From Strigops habroptila (Eukaryota > Chordata > Aves > Psittaciformes > Psittacidae): a stretch of DNA of 64,000 bases. Made by a program: the position numbers and the translations under genes. Numbering within the stretch: position 1 is the stretch's first letter; the number at the start of each line of letters is the position of its first letter. Below, piece by piece: positions 63,501-64,000 of the stretch. The notes under the pieces are model-generated. The model saw nothing but the letters and a program-made list of their open reading frames with translations, made no database searches and had not been told where the DNA came from. Where the stretch lies: positions 67,250,619 to 67,314,618 of the forward strand of contig NC_044282.2 of assembly GCF_004027225.2 (NCBI RefSeq), read 5' to 3'.

Positions 63501-64000
63501 TGTGCCCCGCTGATGGATGCAGTCATTGCACATCACTTTGGAAGCCTCTTACTGCAGTCGCTATTGGAGGCCCTCATTGCATGTTTCTGAGTACCTCACC
63601 ATTGCTCCTTGCTATCGGATTCCCTGATGGCAATCACCGTGGAAGTCTGTCGTTGCAGTCATCATGGGGGCCAACAGTCACTTCTTGCCTTGGAGAACTC
63701 GTCGCACCTCCCTGTGGGAGTCCCTCTTTGCAATTGTAGTGGGATCCTCTCATCGCGCATCACGGTTGCAGTCCCTCCTGGCCATTGCCGTGCAATCCTC
63801 TCATCTCAGTCGCCATGGGAGCTCCTTATTGCTGCCCGCCGTTGAGCTCCCCGTCGCTCGTCACCGTGGTATCCAGACATCGTGATCATTGTGACGCCCA
63901 TCATTGCACTCGCTATGGAAGGCCATTGTAGCTTTTCACCTTTGGAACCCGTCCTTGTTCCCTGCTGCTGGATGCGGTCATTGCACATCACTTGGAAGCC
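57080..64000. repeat. Higher-order minisatellite: about 25-bp monomers in 456-bp units
   Basis: Monomers of 24-27 bases follow TCGCCATGGGAGCCCCTCAT plus TGCA. About 18 diverged monomers make one unit; the landmark GATGGATGCAGTCATTGCAC recurs at about 57592, 58045, 58501, 58957, 59413, 59868, 60324, (60780), 61234, 61690, 62146, 62602, 63057, 63513 and 63970, a spacing of 453-456. Blocks of units are duplicated again: about 58430-58970 matches 61163-61703 (offset 2733, six units), and about 59590-60815 matches 62779-64000 (offset 3189, seven units). The array runs off the right edge. No transposon proteins or RNA-gene features are seen in it. Confidence 0.93.

Noticed and set aside
57579-63991. 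Overlapping frames of 60-160 codons repeated every 456 bases
   Set aside because: 456 is divisible by three, so frames persist from unit to unit, but each unit carries stops and several frames are open at once. This is repeat structure, not a repeat-containing protein.
45600-64000. CRISPR-like array of short repeats
   Set aside because: The units are contiguous degenerate monomers with no unique spacers, no leader and no cas genes, in eukaryotic DNA.

Overview
The window is vertebrate nuclear DNA, most probably from a bird. It has long AT-rich introns, CpG islands at promoters, U2-type splice sites, and at least eight truncated CR1 LINE tails ending in the sauropsid-type octamer (ATTCTATG). 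I see no prokaryotic gene organisation. Most open frames are chance; the genes were read by splicing exons by eye.

Layout. 0-1 kb: two minus-strand exon-like segments, including a convincing C-terminal exon, of a gene I cannot name. 4.5-8.6 kb: weak plus-strand exon-like segments. 12.3-14.3 kb: FBXO48 (minus strand, two coding exons). 14.3-14.6 kb: a CpG-island promoter shared head to head with APLF. 15.9-37.9 kb: APLF (plus strand, eight coding exons). All phases agree and give 381 residues with the Ku-binding motif, two PBZ zinc fingers and the acidic histone-binding tail. No FHA-domain exon could be found. 38.2 kb: APLF polyadenylation signal. 39.7-41.2 kb: CR1 fragments followed by a second CpG island with paired CCAAT boxes and a donor-flanked first exon of an unidentified plus-strand transcript. 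41.2-45.6 kb: mostly non-coding.

45.6 kb to the right edge (over 18 kb) is a large nested tandem-repeat domain. It mixes TGTAT-rich, C/A-poor, degenerate DNA with two related families of about 25-bp GC-richer monomers: a GGAGGAGCCCTTCATTG type, and a TGGGAGCCCCTCATTGCA type. The second type is organised as about 456-bp units (about 18 monomers), which are re-duplicated in blocks of six (2733 bp) and seven (3189 bp) units. A composite segment of about 4.2-5.0 kb carrying all three sequence types is itself duplicated (49.4-53.6 kb and 53.6-57.6 kb). I do not recognise this satellite family; it is the most unusual thing in the window.

How the genes fit together: FBXO48 (F-box substrate adaptor) and APLF (end-joining scaffold and histone chaperone) are divergent neighbours in mammals too. 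The head-to-head pair is therefore conserved synteny, not a functional operon. The missing APLF FHA region and the nested satellite are the points most worth checking.
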